Assembly: GCF_043575855.1 (NCBI RefSeq)
Contig: NZ_CP144375.1
Coordinates: 5,580,001 to 5,644,000 of the forward strand
DNA length: 64,000 nucleotides
Reading direction: 5' to 3'
DNA from: Kutzneria buriramensis
GTDB taxonomy: Bacteria > Actinomycetota > Actinomycetes > Mycobacteriales > Pseudonocardiaceae
The notes beneath the pieces are model-generated. The model ran no database searches. It saw only the letters and a program-made list of their open reading frames with translations, and was not told where the DNA came from. Shown here one piece after another: positions 32,688 to 41,069 of the stretch (positions within the stretch are counted from its first letter, which is position 1; each line of letters begins with the position of its first letter). A program made the translations under genes and the position numbers.

Positions 32688-33105
32688 TCGTGTCGGCGGT
32701 GGTCATACCGAGTTGTTCGCACGCGTAGAGCAGCTTCTTGTCGCCCGAGGCGAAGACGAACTCCGGCACGGCCAGGCGTTCTGCAGTGGCGCAGTGCATG
32801 GCGTCGTAACCCCGCAGTCCGAACTCGTGCGTGAGTACGGCACCTCGGCGGACCAGTGCCTCGGAGAACCCGGTGATGTAGAGGTTGTCGTACACGGAGT
32901 CCAGCGCGGCCAGGGCGACGCCGTGCTCCTGGTCGTCGAGCCGACCCATTCGCCGTGCCTTGGCCAACGCGCCTGCGGCCTCGACGTAGATCAGCTGCGA
33001 GGCAACTCGCCGATCGGCCTTCTGCCACAGCCTCGTGGCCGCTGCCCGGCCCGGCTCGTCGACAAGCAACGGGACGATCGCGGAAGTGTCGAAATAGCAG
33101 ATCAT
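32671..33105 (-). CDS. VapC-like PIN-domain toxin
   Basis: 144 residues. PIN-domain acidic residues are in place: MICYFDTSAIVPLLV (Asp6), LIYVEAAGALAKARR (Glu) and LRGYDAMHCATAERL (Asp), with FASGDKKLL near the end, forming the Mg2+ site of an RNase. VapC toxins cut tRNA or rRNA. Its ATG overlaps the antitoxin stop (ATGA), the usual order for such modules. Last codons lie in the terminator hairpin. Confidence 0.9.
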   Translation of the reverse strand: MICYFDTSAIVPLLVDEPGRAAATRLWQKADRRVASQLIYVEAAGALAKARRMGRLDDQEHGVALAALDSVYDNLYITGFSEALVRRGAVLTHEFGLRGYDAMHCATAERLAVPEFVFASGDKKLLYACEQLGMTTADTNAALG

Positions 33106-33356
33106 CCTCGCTGCTCCGCCACCAGTTCGCTGACCGAGCCGGTCGCCTTGGCGGGCGTCGGGAGCTCGCCCTTGGTGGACCGTGCCGGGCGAACGAGTCC
33201 CTCGGCGATCAGCTGCTCCAGTGTGGTCGGCTGTTGGACCGGCACGATCATCGCGATCGGCCGGCCGTGGTCGGTGACGGTCAGCGTGTGGCCCTTGCGG
33301 ACCTCGGCCAGGTGCCGGCTCAGTCCGTCCCGCAGTTCGCGAATTCCGATGTCCAT
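33102..33356 (-). CDS. Phd/YefM-type antitoxin
   Basis: 84 residues from ATG 33356 (TGAGGA upstream); GTG 33371 is possible. MDIGIRELRDGLSRHLAEVRKGHTLTVTDHGRPIAMIVPV is the Phd/YefM DNA-binding fold; the C-terminal part (EQLIAEGLVRPARSTKG onward) is the flexible toxin-neutralising tail with the typical LVRPA motif of antitoxins paired with PIN toxins. Likely autorepresses the pair. Confidence 0.9.
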   Translation of the reverse strand: MDIGIRELRDGLSRHLAEVRKGHTLTVTDHGRPIAMIVPVQQPTTLEQLIAEGLVRPARSTKGELPTPAKATGSVSELVAEQRG

Positions 33357-33450
33357 GACGTCCTCACTCACGTGGCCACTCTAGCGTTCCAAATGTAGCC
33401 ACGAATGGGTGACTGCGTCCATCGCAGTGGACGGGTGCGAGGATCGCGGC

Positions 33451-33924
33451 ATGTTCGAACCGAAGTCATCGGCGTTCGGCGCGTTCCGGCGGCTGGCCCA
33501 GCCCGTGTTCCTGGGGTGTCTGCTGTTCGTCGCACTCGGCCTGGTGGTTCTGCTCCCGGGCGCGCCGGTGACGCTCACGCCGTACGCGCTGATCGCGCCG
33601 GTGGTGGGTGTGGTGGGCGCGATGGTCGTGCAGCAGGTGCTGGACCCGCGCAAGGCCCCGGCCAAGCGGCCGGACCGCGAGGCGGTGGTGGAGCTGGCCC
33701 GGTCGATGTTCTTCGCCCGGCTGATCACCGGCGAGGCAGCGATCATCGTCGGCCTGGGCGTCGGCGTGGTGGTGAACGACCAGACGCCGCTGCTCGCGGG
33801 CCTGGCCACGACGGTGCTGCTGTACACGTGGTGGCTGCGCACCGACAACTTCCTCGTTGCGCTGCACCGGGTGCTGGACCCGGTCGGCGCCGGTCAGCTC
33901 ACCGACGCCGTCATCAAGCGCTGA
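33451..33924 (+). CDS. Membrane protein of unknown function
   Basis: 157 residues from ATG 33451. Four hydrophobic helices (about 18-38, 45-68, 95-118 and 125-142) with a cytoplasmic basic loop (DPRKAPAKRPDREAVVELARSM) between the second and third. I do not recognise a family beyond a general small actinobacterial membrane protein. It converges on the GT87-like gene, overlapping its 3' end by 31 bases. It is preceded by the divergent antitoxin promoter region. Confidence 0.75.
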   Translation: MFEPKSSAFGAFRRLAQPVFLGCLLFVALGLVVLLPGAPVTLTPYALIAPVVGVVGAMVVQQVLDPRKAPAKRPDREAVVELARSMFFARLITGEAAIIVGLGVGVVVNDQTPLLAGLATTVLLYTWWLRTDNFLVALHRVLDPVGAGQLTDAVIKR

Positions 33925-35480
33925 CGCCGGCCGAACGTGAACTTGTCGGGGGCGCCGTCCAGGAAGCCGCCCATCGGGTCGTCGTCGCCGGTCCGGCGCA
34001 CCAGGTCCAGTTCCGGCCGGTAGATCTCGCGGATCACCAGCACGCACAGGCCGATCACGGCCAGGTCGCGCAGGCAGACGAAGGTGAGGAACGGCCCGGC
34101 GGGCAGACCCTTCTTGTCCGTGCCCAGGTAGAAGAACATGCGCGGCACCCAGACCAGGGCGTCGATCGTCATCCACGCGAGCAGCGGCTTCCAGCGCGGG
34201 ATCGCCAGCACGGCCAGCGGCACCAGCCACAGCGAGTACTGCGGGCTCCACACCTTGTTGGTCAGCAGGAACGCCGCCACCACCAGCAGGCAGATCTGTG
34301 CCAGCCGGGGCCGCGTGGGCGCGGACATCGTCACCCAGGTGATGCCGATGCAGCAGAGGATGAACAGGATCGCGCTGACCGTGTTCAGGATCGTCGGCAC
34401 CTGGTTCTGCGCGAGGACGCCGTCGAACCCCATCCAGCCCGTGAAGTACTGGACGACGTTGTAGAGCGAGTCGGGGTCGACGCCGCGTTCGGTGTTCAGG
34501 CGGAAGAACTCCCACCAGCCGGGCCGGTACAGGAGGTAGATCGGCGCGTTCACCGCGACCCACGTGATCAGCGCCGACGCCGTGGTGGTCCAGCCGGCCT
34601 TCATCCGCCCGCCGCGCCAGCAGAGCAGCAGCAGCGGTCCCAGCAGGAACAGCGGATACAGCTTCGCCGCGCCGCCGAGCCCGAGCAGGATGCCCGCCAG
34701 CACCGGCTTCTTCTTCGCCCAGGCCAGCAAGCCCGCGGTGGCGAACGCGACCGCGATCGTGTCGAAGTTGGTGAACGCCTGCACGATGACCAGCGGCGAC
34801 ACAGCCACCAGCGCCGCGTCCCACATCCGCCGGCCGGCTATTCGCATCACCGACCACACCACCACCAGCCAGGCCAGGGCCAGGAAGAAGGCGATGAAGT
34901 CGAAGTAGGCGACCACCGTCATGGTGAACGGCAGGATCCCGCTGCTGGCGATGGAGATGTAGCCCTGCGCCAGCTTGGCGTTGAACCACTGGAACACGCC
35001 CGTCAGCACCGGGTACTCCATGTACCGGATGTGCGCGCTCGGCGTGCCCTGCCCGTCGATCCACGACGTTTTGTACGGGAACGTGCCCGGCTGGTCGAGG
35101 CGCTCGGCCGTGTACAGCGGCACGATGTCCGAATAGCACATCGCCACGTACTGCCGGTTGCCGCTCCAGTCCAGCTGGAGGACGCCCTTGTCGTCCTTGT
35201 ACGTCTGGATGCACGGCGACTTCTGGAGCCAGCCCAGCGCCAGCACCACCACCGCCAGCAGCAGGATCACCCGCGCCGACGTCCAGAACCACTGCCGGCC
35301 CACCGACGCGTGCCGGCCGAGCGGCCCGCCGAACGGCCGGCTCAGCGACCGGACCAGCGGCTCCGTCCAGGTGGGCGCGACACGCTCGTCCGGGCCCAGC
35401 GACTCGGTGTCCTCCAGCAGGGAGGTGCCGGTCGGCTGCTCGGACTGGTTCCCCTCCGGTTCACCTGACACCCGGCGCAT
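33894..35480 (-). CDS. Glycosyltransferase-87-like polytopic membrane protein
   Basis: 528 residues. After a charged cytoplasmic N-terminus (1-65) come about ten transmembrane helices and a basic C-terminal tail. The early loop (residues about 85-150, CIQTYKDDKGVLQLDW...CYSDIVPLY) holds two cysteines and the acidic residues expected for polyprenyl-phosphate-sugar mannosyltransferases of the GT-C fold. It corresponds in position to Rv0051, next to ponA1 in mycobacteria. It probably adds a sugar to an envelope glycan or lipid; donor and acceptor are unknown. 87 bases downstream of the PBP-like gene. Confidence 0.85.
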   Translation of the reverse strand: MRRVSGEPEGNQSEQPTGTSLLEDTESLGPDERVAPTWTEPLVRSLSRPFGGPLGRHASVGRQWFWTSARVILLLAVVVLALGWLQKSPCIQTYKDDKGVLQLDWSGNRQYVAMCYSDIVPLYTAERLDQPGTFPYKTSWIDGQGTPSAHIRYMEYPVLTGVFQWFNAKLAQGYISIASSGILPFTMTVVAYFDFIAFFLALAWLVVVWSVMRIAGRRMWDAALVAVSPLVIVQAFTNFDTIAVAFATAGLLAWAKKKPVLAGILLGLGGAAKLYPLFLLGPLLLLCWRGGRMKAGWTTTASALITWVAVNAPIYLLYRPGWWEFFRLNTERGVDPDSLYNVVQYFTGWMGFDGVLAQNQVPTILNTVSAILFILCCIGITWVTMSAPTRPRLAQICLLVVAAFLLTNKVWSPQYSLWLVPLAVLAIPRWKPLLAWMTIDALVWVPRMFFYLGTDKKGLPAGPFLTFVCLRDLAVIGLCVLVIREIYRPELDLVRRTGDDDPMGGFLDGAPDKFTFGRRQRLMTASVS

Positions 35481-35567
35481 GCTACGGGCACCGACGTGTG
35501 CGCTGGGTCAGCGGCAGGTCGCGGCGCGTTCGATCGGGCCGATTGTCGGTTGTGTCCCTCCGCGGCA

Positions 35568-37529
35568 TCACCTGGTCGGGCCTGACGTGGGCGTGGTCAG
35601 CACGGCGGATCCCGGAGGAGCCGGGAACTGCTCGACCGGCGCGTTCACCGCCTTGAGGTAGCCGTTCATGAAGGCCTGCCAGATCTTGCCGGGCAGGCCG
35701 TTGCCGGCGACGGGGTTGCCGTCCTTGTCGTGGATGGCGTCGTACCGGTCGGAGCCGACCCACACCGCGGCGGCGACCGAGCGGGTGTAGCCGACGGTCC
35801 AGGCCTTGGCGTTGTCGGCGCCGGCGAACGGCATGGCACCCGTCTTCACGGCGGTCGGCCACGGCCCGGCCAGCCCGAGCCCGTTCTGCTGCGCGCCGTC
35901 GGTCATGGTGGCGGTGACCTGGTCGGCGATCTGCTGGCTGGTGGAACCGAACGCGGCGGCGGCGTCATCCGGACGGCTGATGGCGGCCCCGCCGGAGAAG
36001 GTGATCTTGCTGATGAAGTGCGGCGCACGGCGCTGGCCGTCGGCGGCGAGGGTGGCGTAGGCGGCGGCCATGTCGAGCGGCCGCACCTGGGTGGAGCCGC
36101 CGCCGGTGGCGATGTTGATGTCCGGGTTGCCGCCGTTCTCCCCGACGAGCAGCTTGGTCCCGTCGACCTCGCCGGGAATGCCGGCCTGGTGCGCGGCGTC
36201 GGCGACCGACCTGGTGCTGACCCGGTTGTAGACGAGGTTCGCGAACTCGGTGCTGATCGAGTACTGGAGCGCCTGCGCGAGGGTGCACTTCGGCTGGCAC
36301 GGATAGTGGTCGGTGGCGTTGGCGATCTGCCGGTTGTCGAACGTCTGCGGCGAGGTCGACGGGAACACCGAACTCGGGCCGATGCCTTGTTGCAGCGCGG
36401 CGACGAGGTCGAACGGCTCGAACGCGGTCCCCGGCTGCTGGAGGGTCTGCGCGTTGTCGGTGGTGCCGGGTCCGGCGTTGCCCCAGTAGGCGGTGACGCC
36501 GCCGGTCTTGGGATTCACGGCCACCAGCGCCTGCTGAAGCGCCCGCGGCTGACCGTTCATCACACCGGCGACGGCCTGCTCGGCGGCATCCTGAGCCTTG
36601 GGGTCGATGGTCGTGTAGATCTTCACGCCCTGCCGCTCGGCCTGGTCCTCGCTGATGCCGAACGGCTGCTGACTGAGCTCGTCAAGCACCTGGTCCTCGA
36701 TCGCCTCCCGGGTGCCGGTCAGCGTCGTCGGCCGCGCCTTGTCCAGGGCGATCAGCCCCGGCGGCGCGGTGAAGCGGGCCCGGTCGCCCGCCGACAGCCA
36801 GCCCTTGTCCACCATCTGTGTCATCACGTTCGTCCAGCGCCGCGACCGGTACGCGCCGTCCTCGCTCTTGCTCGGCCCCTGGATCATGCCGGCCAGCTGC
36901 GCCGCCTCGGAAGCGTTGAGCTGATTGAGGTTCTTGCCGAAGTAGGCCTGCGCGCCGGCGGCGATCCCGTACGCGCCGCGTCCGATGTAGACGGTGTTCG
37001 CGTACGCCGTGAAGATGTCCTCCTTGGACTTCTCGTTGTTCATCTTGAACGCCGTCACCAGTTCTTCCCACTTGCGGCCCAGCGTGGGGGCGTCGTCACC
37101 AGTGGCCGCCTTGACGTACTGCTGGGTGATGCCGGAGCCGCCGCTGTGCCCGCCGGAGAGCTGGATCCACAACGCCCGCACGATCGACTTCACGTCGAAG
37201 CCGGCGTTCTCCTCGAAGGTGGCGTCCTCGGCGGCGAACACCGCGTGCTTGACCAGGTCGGGGATCTGCGCGTACGTGACCTTCGACCGGGTGCCGCCGG
37301 GGGCGATGTCCACCATTTTGCTGCCGTCGGAGTAGTACAGCGAGACCGTCTGCGTCTCCCGCGCCGCGAGCGTGTCCGGATCGGGCACGTCGACCGTCAG
37401 GTAGGTGATCACGAACCCGATCACGGGCACGAGAAAGGCGGCGGACACCAGCACGTAGCACGTGCGCCGGACCCGCCGCCAAACCCGTTTTCTGTTGTCC
37501 CGCTTGTCCTCTAGCTGCTCCTCCGCCAC
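35568..37529 (-). CDS. Class A PBP-like protein with degenerate transpeptidase site
   Basis: 653 residues. One N-terminal membrane helix (about 23-45). The GT51 glycosyltransferase domain (about 75-250) is well kept: AAEDATFEENAGFD with Glu101, GGSGITQQYVKAATG, RKWEE with Glu156, and NTVYIGRGAYGIAAGAQAYFGK. The transpeptidase domain (about 300-620) is clearly homologous, but its active site is altered: SxxK reads TAFE (368-371), SxN reads SIS (424-426), and KTG(T) reads KTGA (562-565). It should still polymerise glycan strands but not cross-link by the normal acyl-enzyme route. It is next to a complete PonA1 paralogue, 35 bases downstream, so the two arose by tandem duplication. Confidence 0.9.
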   Translation of the reverse strand: MAEEQLEDKRDNRKRVWRRVRRTCYVLVSAAFLVPVIGFVITYLTVDVPDPDTLAARETQTVSLYYSDGSKMVDIAPGGTRSKVTYAQIPDLVKHAVFAAEDATFEENAGFDVKSIVRALWIQLSGGHSGGSGITQQYVKAATGDDAPTLGRKWEELVTAFKMNNEKSKEDIFTAYANTVYIGRGAYGIAAGAQAYFGKNLNQLNASEAAQLAGMIQGPSKSEDGAYRSRRWTNVMTQMVDKGWLSAGDRARFTAPPGLIALDKARPTTLTGTREAIEDQVLDELSQQPFGISEDQAERQGVKIYTTIDPKAQDAAEQAVAGVMNGQPRALQQALVAVNPKTGGVTAYWGNAGPGTTDNAQTLQQPGTAFEPFDLVAALQQGIGPSSVFPSTSPQTFDNRQIANATDHYPCQPKCTLAQALQYSISTEFANLVYNRVSTRSVADAAHQAGIPGEVDGTKLLVGENGGNPDINIATGGGSTQVRPLDMAAAYATLAADGQRRAPHFISKITFSGGAAISRPDDAAAAFGSTSQQIADQVTATMTDGAQQNGLGLAGPWPTAVKTGAMPFAGADNAKAWTVGYTRSVAAAVWVGSDRYDAIHDKDGNPVAGNGLPGKIWQAFMNGYLKAVNAPVEQFPAPPGSAVLTTPTSGPTR

Positions 37530-37564
37530 ATCAGGTCAGACGCCGACCCCCGTGGCGGAGTTGC

Positions 37565-40393
37565 TCAGCCCGTGGGTACCCCGCCACCGCCCGGACCGCC
37601 TCCGCCGCCATGACCGTTCCCGTTGTCGGTGGTCGTGGTGGTGGTCGTCGTGCAGTTGAGGCCGGGGATACAGGGATCGGTCGTCTTGGTGTGCTTGGTG
37701 GTCGTCGTCGGCTGGTCTTCGTTGGTCGTCGTGGTGTCGGTCGTCGTGGCGTCGGTGGTGGCGGTCGTCGTGGTCGTCGTGGTCATCCCACTGAAGTTGC
37801 CCTTGCCACCGAGGTCCGTGAACGTCGGGAACGGCACGACCGGCTGGCCCTGGAGGTAGGCGTCCATGAACATCTTCCAGATGTACGCGGGCTCCTCACG
37901 ACCGAAGATGTTGTAGTTCTGCGTCTGGGAACCGATCCGGTTGAGGTAGAAGCCCTTGATCGGCCCGAGGTGGTCGTTGTTGCCCACCCACACCGCGGTC
38001 ACGACCTGCGGCGTGTAGCCCACCATCCACGCGTTGCCGTTCTCGTTGTGGTCGATGCCGTCCGGGCCGATGTAGCCGGCGGTGCCGGTCTTCGCGGCGA
38101 CCGGGCGGTTACCGGACAGGCTGGCGCACTGCGTGTGGGCCAGGTCGGCGCAGGAGCTGCCCGCCACCTTCAGCATCGACTCCGTGACGTTGCGGGCCAG
38201 CTGCGCGTTGTGCTGCGCGTTCGCCTTGTCGAACGCCGGCGTCGGCGTCAGCTTCGGGTTGGCCTTGGCGTCGTACTTGGTGTCGCCGTTGCTGTTATCG
38301 ATCTTCGTGATGAAGTGCGCCGGGATGTACATGCCGTTGTTGGCCAGCGTGGCGTAGCCCTGGGCCATGTCCAGCGGCCGCACCTCGTACTGGCCGATGC
38401 CGATACCGTCGGCCGGCCCGTTGCTGCCGATCGCCTGGAGCGACGGCACCGTCTGGTTGCCGAAGGTCTGCGTCGGGGCGATGCCCGCGGCCAGCGCCGC
38501 CTTGCGCACGTTGGTCGGGCCGACGTCGTCGGTCATCTTGTAGAACACCGTGTTGATCGACAGCGTCATCGCGGTCTGGACCGAACACGGCTCCGTCGGG
38601 CACTCCTCGCCGTCGGAGTTGTTGATGGTGACCTTGTCCTGGCCCTGACCGAACTGCTGCGGGCCCTTGCCGTTGTACAGCGACTGGAGGCCGATCTGCG
38701 GGTTGTTCTGCATGCCGGCCATGAACACGAACGGCTTGAACGACGAGCCCGGCTGGTTCGGGGTGACTGCCATGTCGTAGCTGAACTTCTTCGGATCGGG
38801 GCCGCCGTACCAGGCCACGATGCCGCCGGTCTGCGGGTCGATCGACACCTGCGCCGACGCGATGCTCGGATTGTGCGGGGTGTCCTTGGCCATCACCGTC
38901 TGGTTGGCGGTGACCGCCTTGTCCATCGCCGCCTTGTCGATGGTGGTGTAGATCTTCGCGCCCTCCTGCTGGAGGGCGGGCCGGTCGAGGCCGGCGAAGT
39001 CCTGCTTGCCCGCCTCGTCGATGATCTGCCGGACCACGAACGTCGTCGGGCCGGGCAGCGCGCCGCCGTCGTCGCTGTTGTTCGGGATCGGCTTCGGCTG
39101 CTGCGGGTACTTGGCCCGGTCGGCCTGGCTGATCCAGCCGTTGGCGACCATCCGGCCCATCGTGTACGTCCAGCGGTCGTTGGTGTGCGCCGGGTCCTCG
39201 TTGAGGCTTGGCACGTTGATGCAGCCGGCGAGAAACGCGGCCTCGGACGGGTTGAGGTCGCCGACGTTCTTGCCGAAGTAGGCCTGCGCCGCGGCCTGGA
39301 TGCCGTACGCGCCGCGGCCGAAGTAGACGATGTTGAGGTAGGACTCCATGATGTGGTCCTTGGACTGGACCTGGTTCATCTTGATCGACTGCACCAGCTC
39401 GACCCATTTACGGCTGTACGTGTGGTCCTCGTTGCCGGTGGCCTTCTTCACGTACTGCTGCGAGATGCCCGAACCACCGCCGCCGTTGCCGCGCAGCTGG
39501 TTCAGCACGGCGCGGCCGATGCCCTTGATGTCGAAGCCGCTGTTGGTCTCGAACGTCTCGTCCTCGGCCGCCTCGACCGCGTGCTGCACCATCTTCGGGA
39601 TCTTGTCGATGGTCAGATACGTGCGGTCGCCGCCGCTCTGCGGGCCGAGCGAGGCCATCACGCTGCCATCTTTGTAGTAGATGGTCATGGTCTGCTGCTG
39701 GCTCAGCGCCGTCTGCGGGTCCGGCGGCGTGACGAGGAAGTACGTGATGATGAACGCGACGATGGGGCCGACGAAGCCGACGGCGGCCAGCACGTAGGCG
39801 GTGCGGCGGACCCGGCGCCAGATGCGCTTCTTGCGCAGCGTCGCCTCGTCGTACTCGTTGTCCAGGTACTCGTCGGGCTCGATGAAGTCGTTGGCACCCG
39901 GCGGCAGGTCGTGCTCGCGGTGCGTCATCAGCTCCGGCTCGCGCTGGTACTCCTCGTGCACCGGCGGCAGCATGTCCGTGGGCTGGTTGAACGGGGTGCG
40001 CTGGGTCGGCGCGTTCGGGCCGCCGCCGCGCTGGCCGGGGCCGGGCGGCCGGCCGCCCATCCCGTTCGGACCGGGACCGACAGGGCGCCCGCCCCGACCC
40101 ATCGGGGGCTGCTGCGGACCACCAGGGCCACCGGGACCGCCCGGGCCCATCGGGCGGCGGGGCGGCTGCTGTGGGTAGCCCCGCGGCGGGGTGTTGGGAC
40201 CCCGCATGGTCGGCTGCTGTCCGGGCGGCACCGGCGGTCGACCGCCGGGCCCTCGACTCGTCGGCTGGTCACCCGGCCACGCCGGCTGACCGCCGCCCCG
40301 GCGGCCGGGTTGCTCCGACTCGTCGAAGCTCGGCCACTGGGCCTCGTCACCACGCTCGTCACTCACCAAACGGCCTTCCAGATCGGTACCCAC
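37565..40393 (-). CDS. Bifunctional class A penicillin-binding protein (PonA1-like)
   Basis: 942 residues. Cytoplasmic N-terminus (1-195) very rich in Pro/Gly/Gln/Arg; single membrane helix about 199-221; GT51 domain about 250-430 with Glu277 (AAEDETFETNSGFD) and RKWVE (Glu332); transpeptidase about 480-850 with SSFK (Ser550, Lys553), SIN (612-614) and KTGT (768-771), all canonical. It builds and cross-links septal and lateral peptidoglycan. The C-terminus (about 865-942) is a low-complexity Thr tract with two cysteines and a Gly/Pro-rich end instead of PASTA domains. Upstream is a DUF5318 gene; downstream a pseudo-PBP. The long cytoplasmic tail probably contacts regulators or division proteins. 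Confidence 0.95.
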   Translation of the reverse strand: MGTDLEGRLVSDERGDEAQWPSFDESEQPGRRGGGQPAWPGDQPTSRGPGGRPPVPPGQQPTMRGPNTPPRGYPQQPPRRPMGPGGPGGPGGPQQPPMGRGGRPVGPGPNGMGGRPPGPGQRGGGPNAPTQRTPFNQPTDMLPPVHEEYQREPELMTHREHDLPPGANDFIEPDEYLDNEYDEATLRKKRIWRRVRRTAYVLAAVGFVGPIVAFIITYFLVTPPDPQTALSQQQTMTIYYKDGSVMASLGPQSGGDRTYLTIDKIPKMVQHAVEAAEDETFETNSGFDIKGIGRAVLNQLRGNGGGGSGISQQYVKKATGNEDHTYSRKWVELVQSIKMNQVQSKDHIMESYLNIVYFGRGAYGIQAAAQAYFGKNVGDLNPSEAAFLAGCINVPSLNEDPAHTNDRWTYTMGRMVANGWISQADRAKYPQQPKPIPNNSDDGGALPGPTTFVVRQIIDEAGKQDFAGLDRPALQQEGAKIYTTIDKAAMDKAVTANQTVMAKDTPHNPSIASAQVSIDPQTGGIVAWYGGPDPKKFSYDMAVTPNQPGSSFKPFVFMAGMQNNPQIGLQSLYNGKGPQQFGQGQDKVTINNSDGEECPTEPCSVQTAMTLSINTVFYKMTDDVGPTNVRKAALAAGIAPTQTFGNQTVPSLQAIGSNGPADGIGIGQYEVRPLDMAQGYATLANNGMYIPAHFITKIDNSNGDTKYDAKANPKLTPTPAFDKANAQHNAQLARNVTESMLKVAGSSCADLAHTQCASLSGNRPVAAKTGTAGYIGPDGIDHNENGNAWMVGYTPQVVTAVWVGNNDHLGPIKGFYLNRIGSQTQNYNIFGREEPAYIWKMFMDAYLQGQPVVPFPTFTDLGGKGNFSGMTTTTTTTATTDATTTDTTTTNEDQPTTTTKHTKTTDPCIPGLNCTTTTTTTTDNGNGHGGGGGPGGGGVPTG

Positions 40394-40459
40394 CAGGTAG
40401 GCAACCAGTCGTGCACGTCCATCGTCTCTACTGTTAGACGCCGCTGCTCAGGAGGGTGT

Positions 40460-40864
40460 TCACTCCGCAGCGGTGCGCCGACGCGGCTTGCGTGCGCGCA
40501 AGCCGCCCGTCCCCAGGACGTATGACTGCACCAGGTGGTTCCAACTACATGTACGGCAAACTTCGACGACGTACACGGTGAACTCCTCGTACAGGGAGCT
40601 CATCCGGTCCAGTTCGTCCGGTGTGCGCGCCGAACCCGCTATGTGCTTGAGCTCGTCGCCGTAGACCCAGGACACCAGGGTCAGCTGCTCCTTGCGGCAC
40701 ACCGGGCAGCTCGTCTCCGTCGGCTGCCCATGGAACTTCGCGGCCCGCACCAGGTACGGGCTCGCGTCGCAGACCTCCATCGTGCCGACCCGGCCCGAGT
40801 AGACCTCCGCGAGCAGCGCACGGCGCTGCAACGCGTAGTCCACCACCTGCCTCTGGGTCCGCAC
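40460..40864 (-). CDS. DUF5318 family protein
   Basis: About 134 residues from GTG 40864; the exact start is uncertain, since AGGAGG lies about 20 bases upstream of GTG and nearer to non-standard CTG and TTG codons. RQVVDYALQRRALLAEVYSGRVGTMEVCDASPYLVRAAKFHG, CPVC and VCRTC suggest a zinc ribbon with four cysteines. It corresponds in place and length to Rv0049 beside ponA1 of M. tuberculosis; the family has no assigned function. The conserved linkage to ponA suggests a cell-wall role. Confidence 0.82.
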   Translation of the reverse strand: MRTQRQVVDYALQRRALLAEVYSGRVGTMEVCDASPYLVRAAKFHGQPTETSCPVCRKEQLTLVSWVYGDELKHIAGSARTPDELDRMSSLYEEFTVYVVEVCRTCSWNHLVQSYVLGTGGLRARKPRRRTAAE

Positions 40865-41069
40865 GCACAACAGAGTACGTGGCGCCTCCTGAGCCCTGAT
40901 GGGCCGTTCAGGGCAGTGCCCGGCCACGCTGTGTCACCCGCGCCACAACAACAGGTCGGCGACAGGTCGCCATGAGAGGCTGAAAAGCCGGGCTGACCAG
41001 CGATGGAACAGCACGTGCTCAGCGTCGCGTTGGCAGTGGTAATGCCAACCACACCGAGGAGGAGTCCGG

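Noticed and set aside
40865..41069. PadR regulator expected next to ino1 by comparison with M. tuberculosis
   Set aside because: The 205-base gap cannot encode it and no matching frame is seen on either side, so the gene is absent from this locus.
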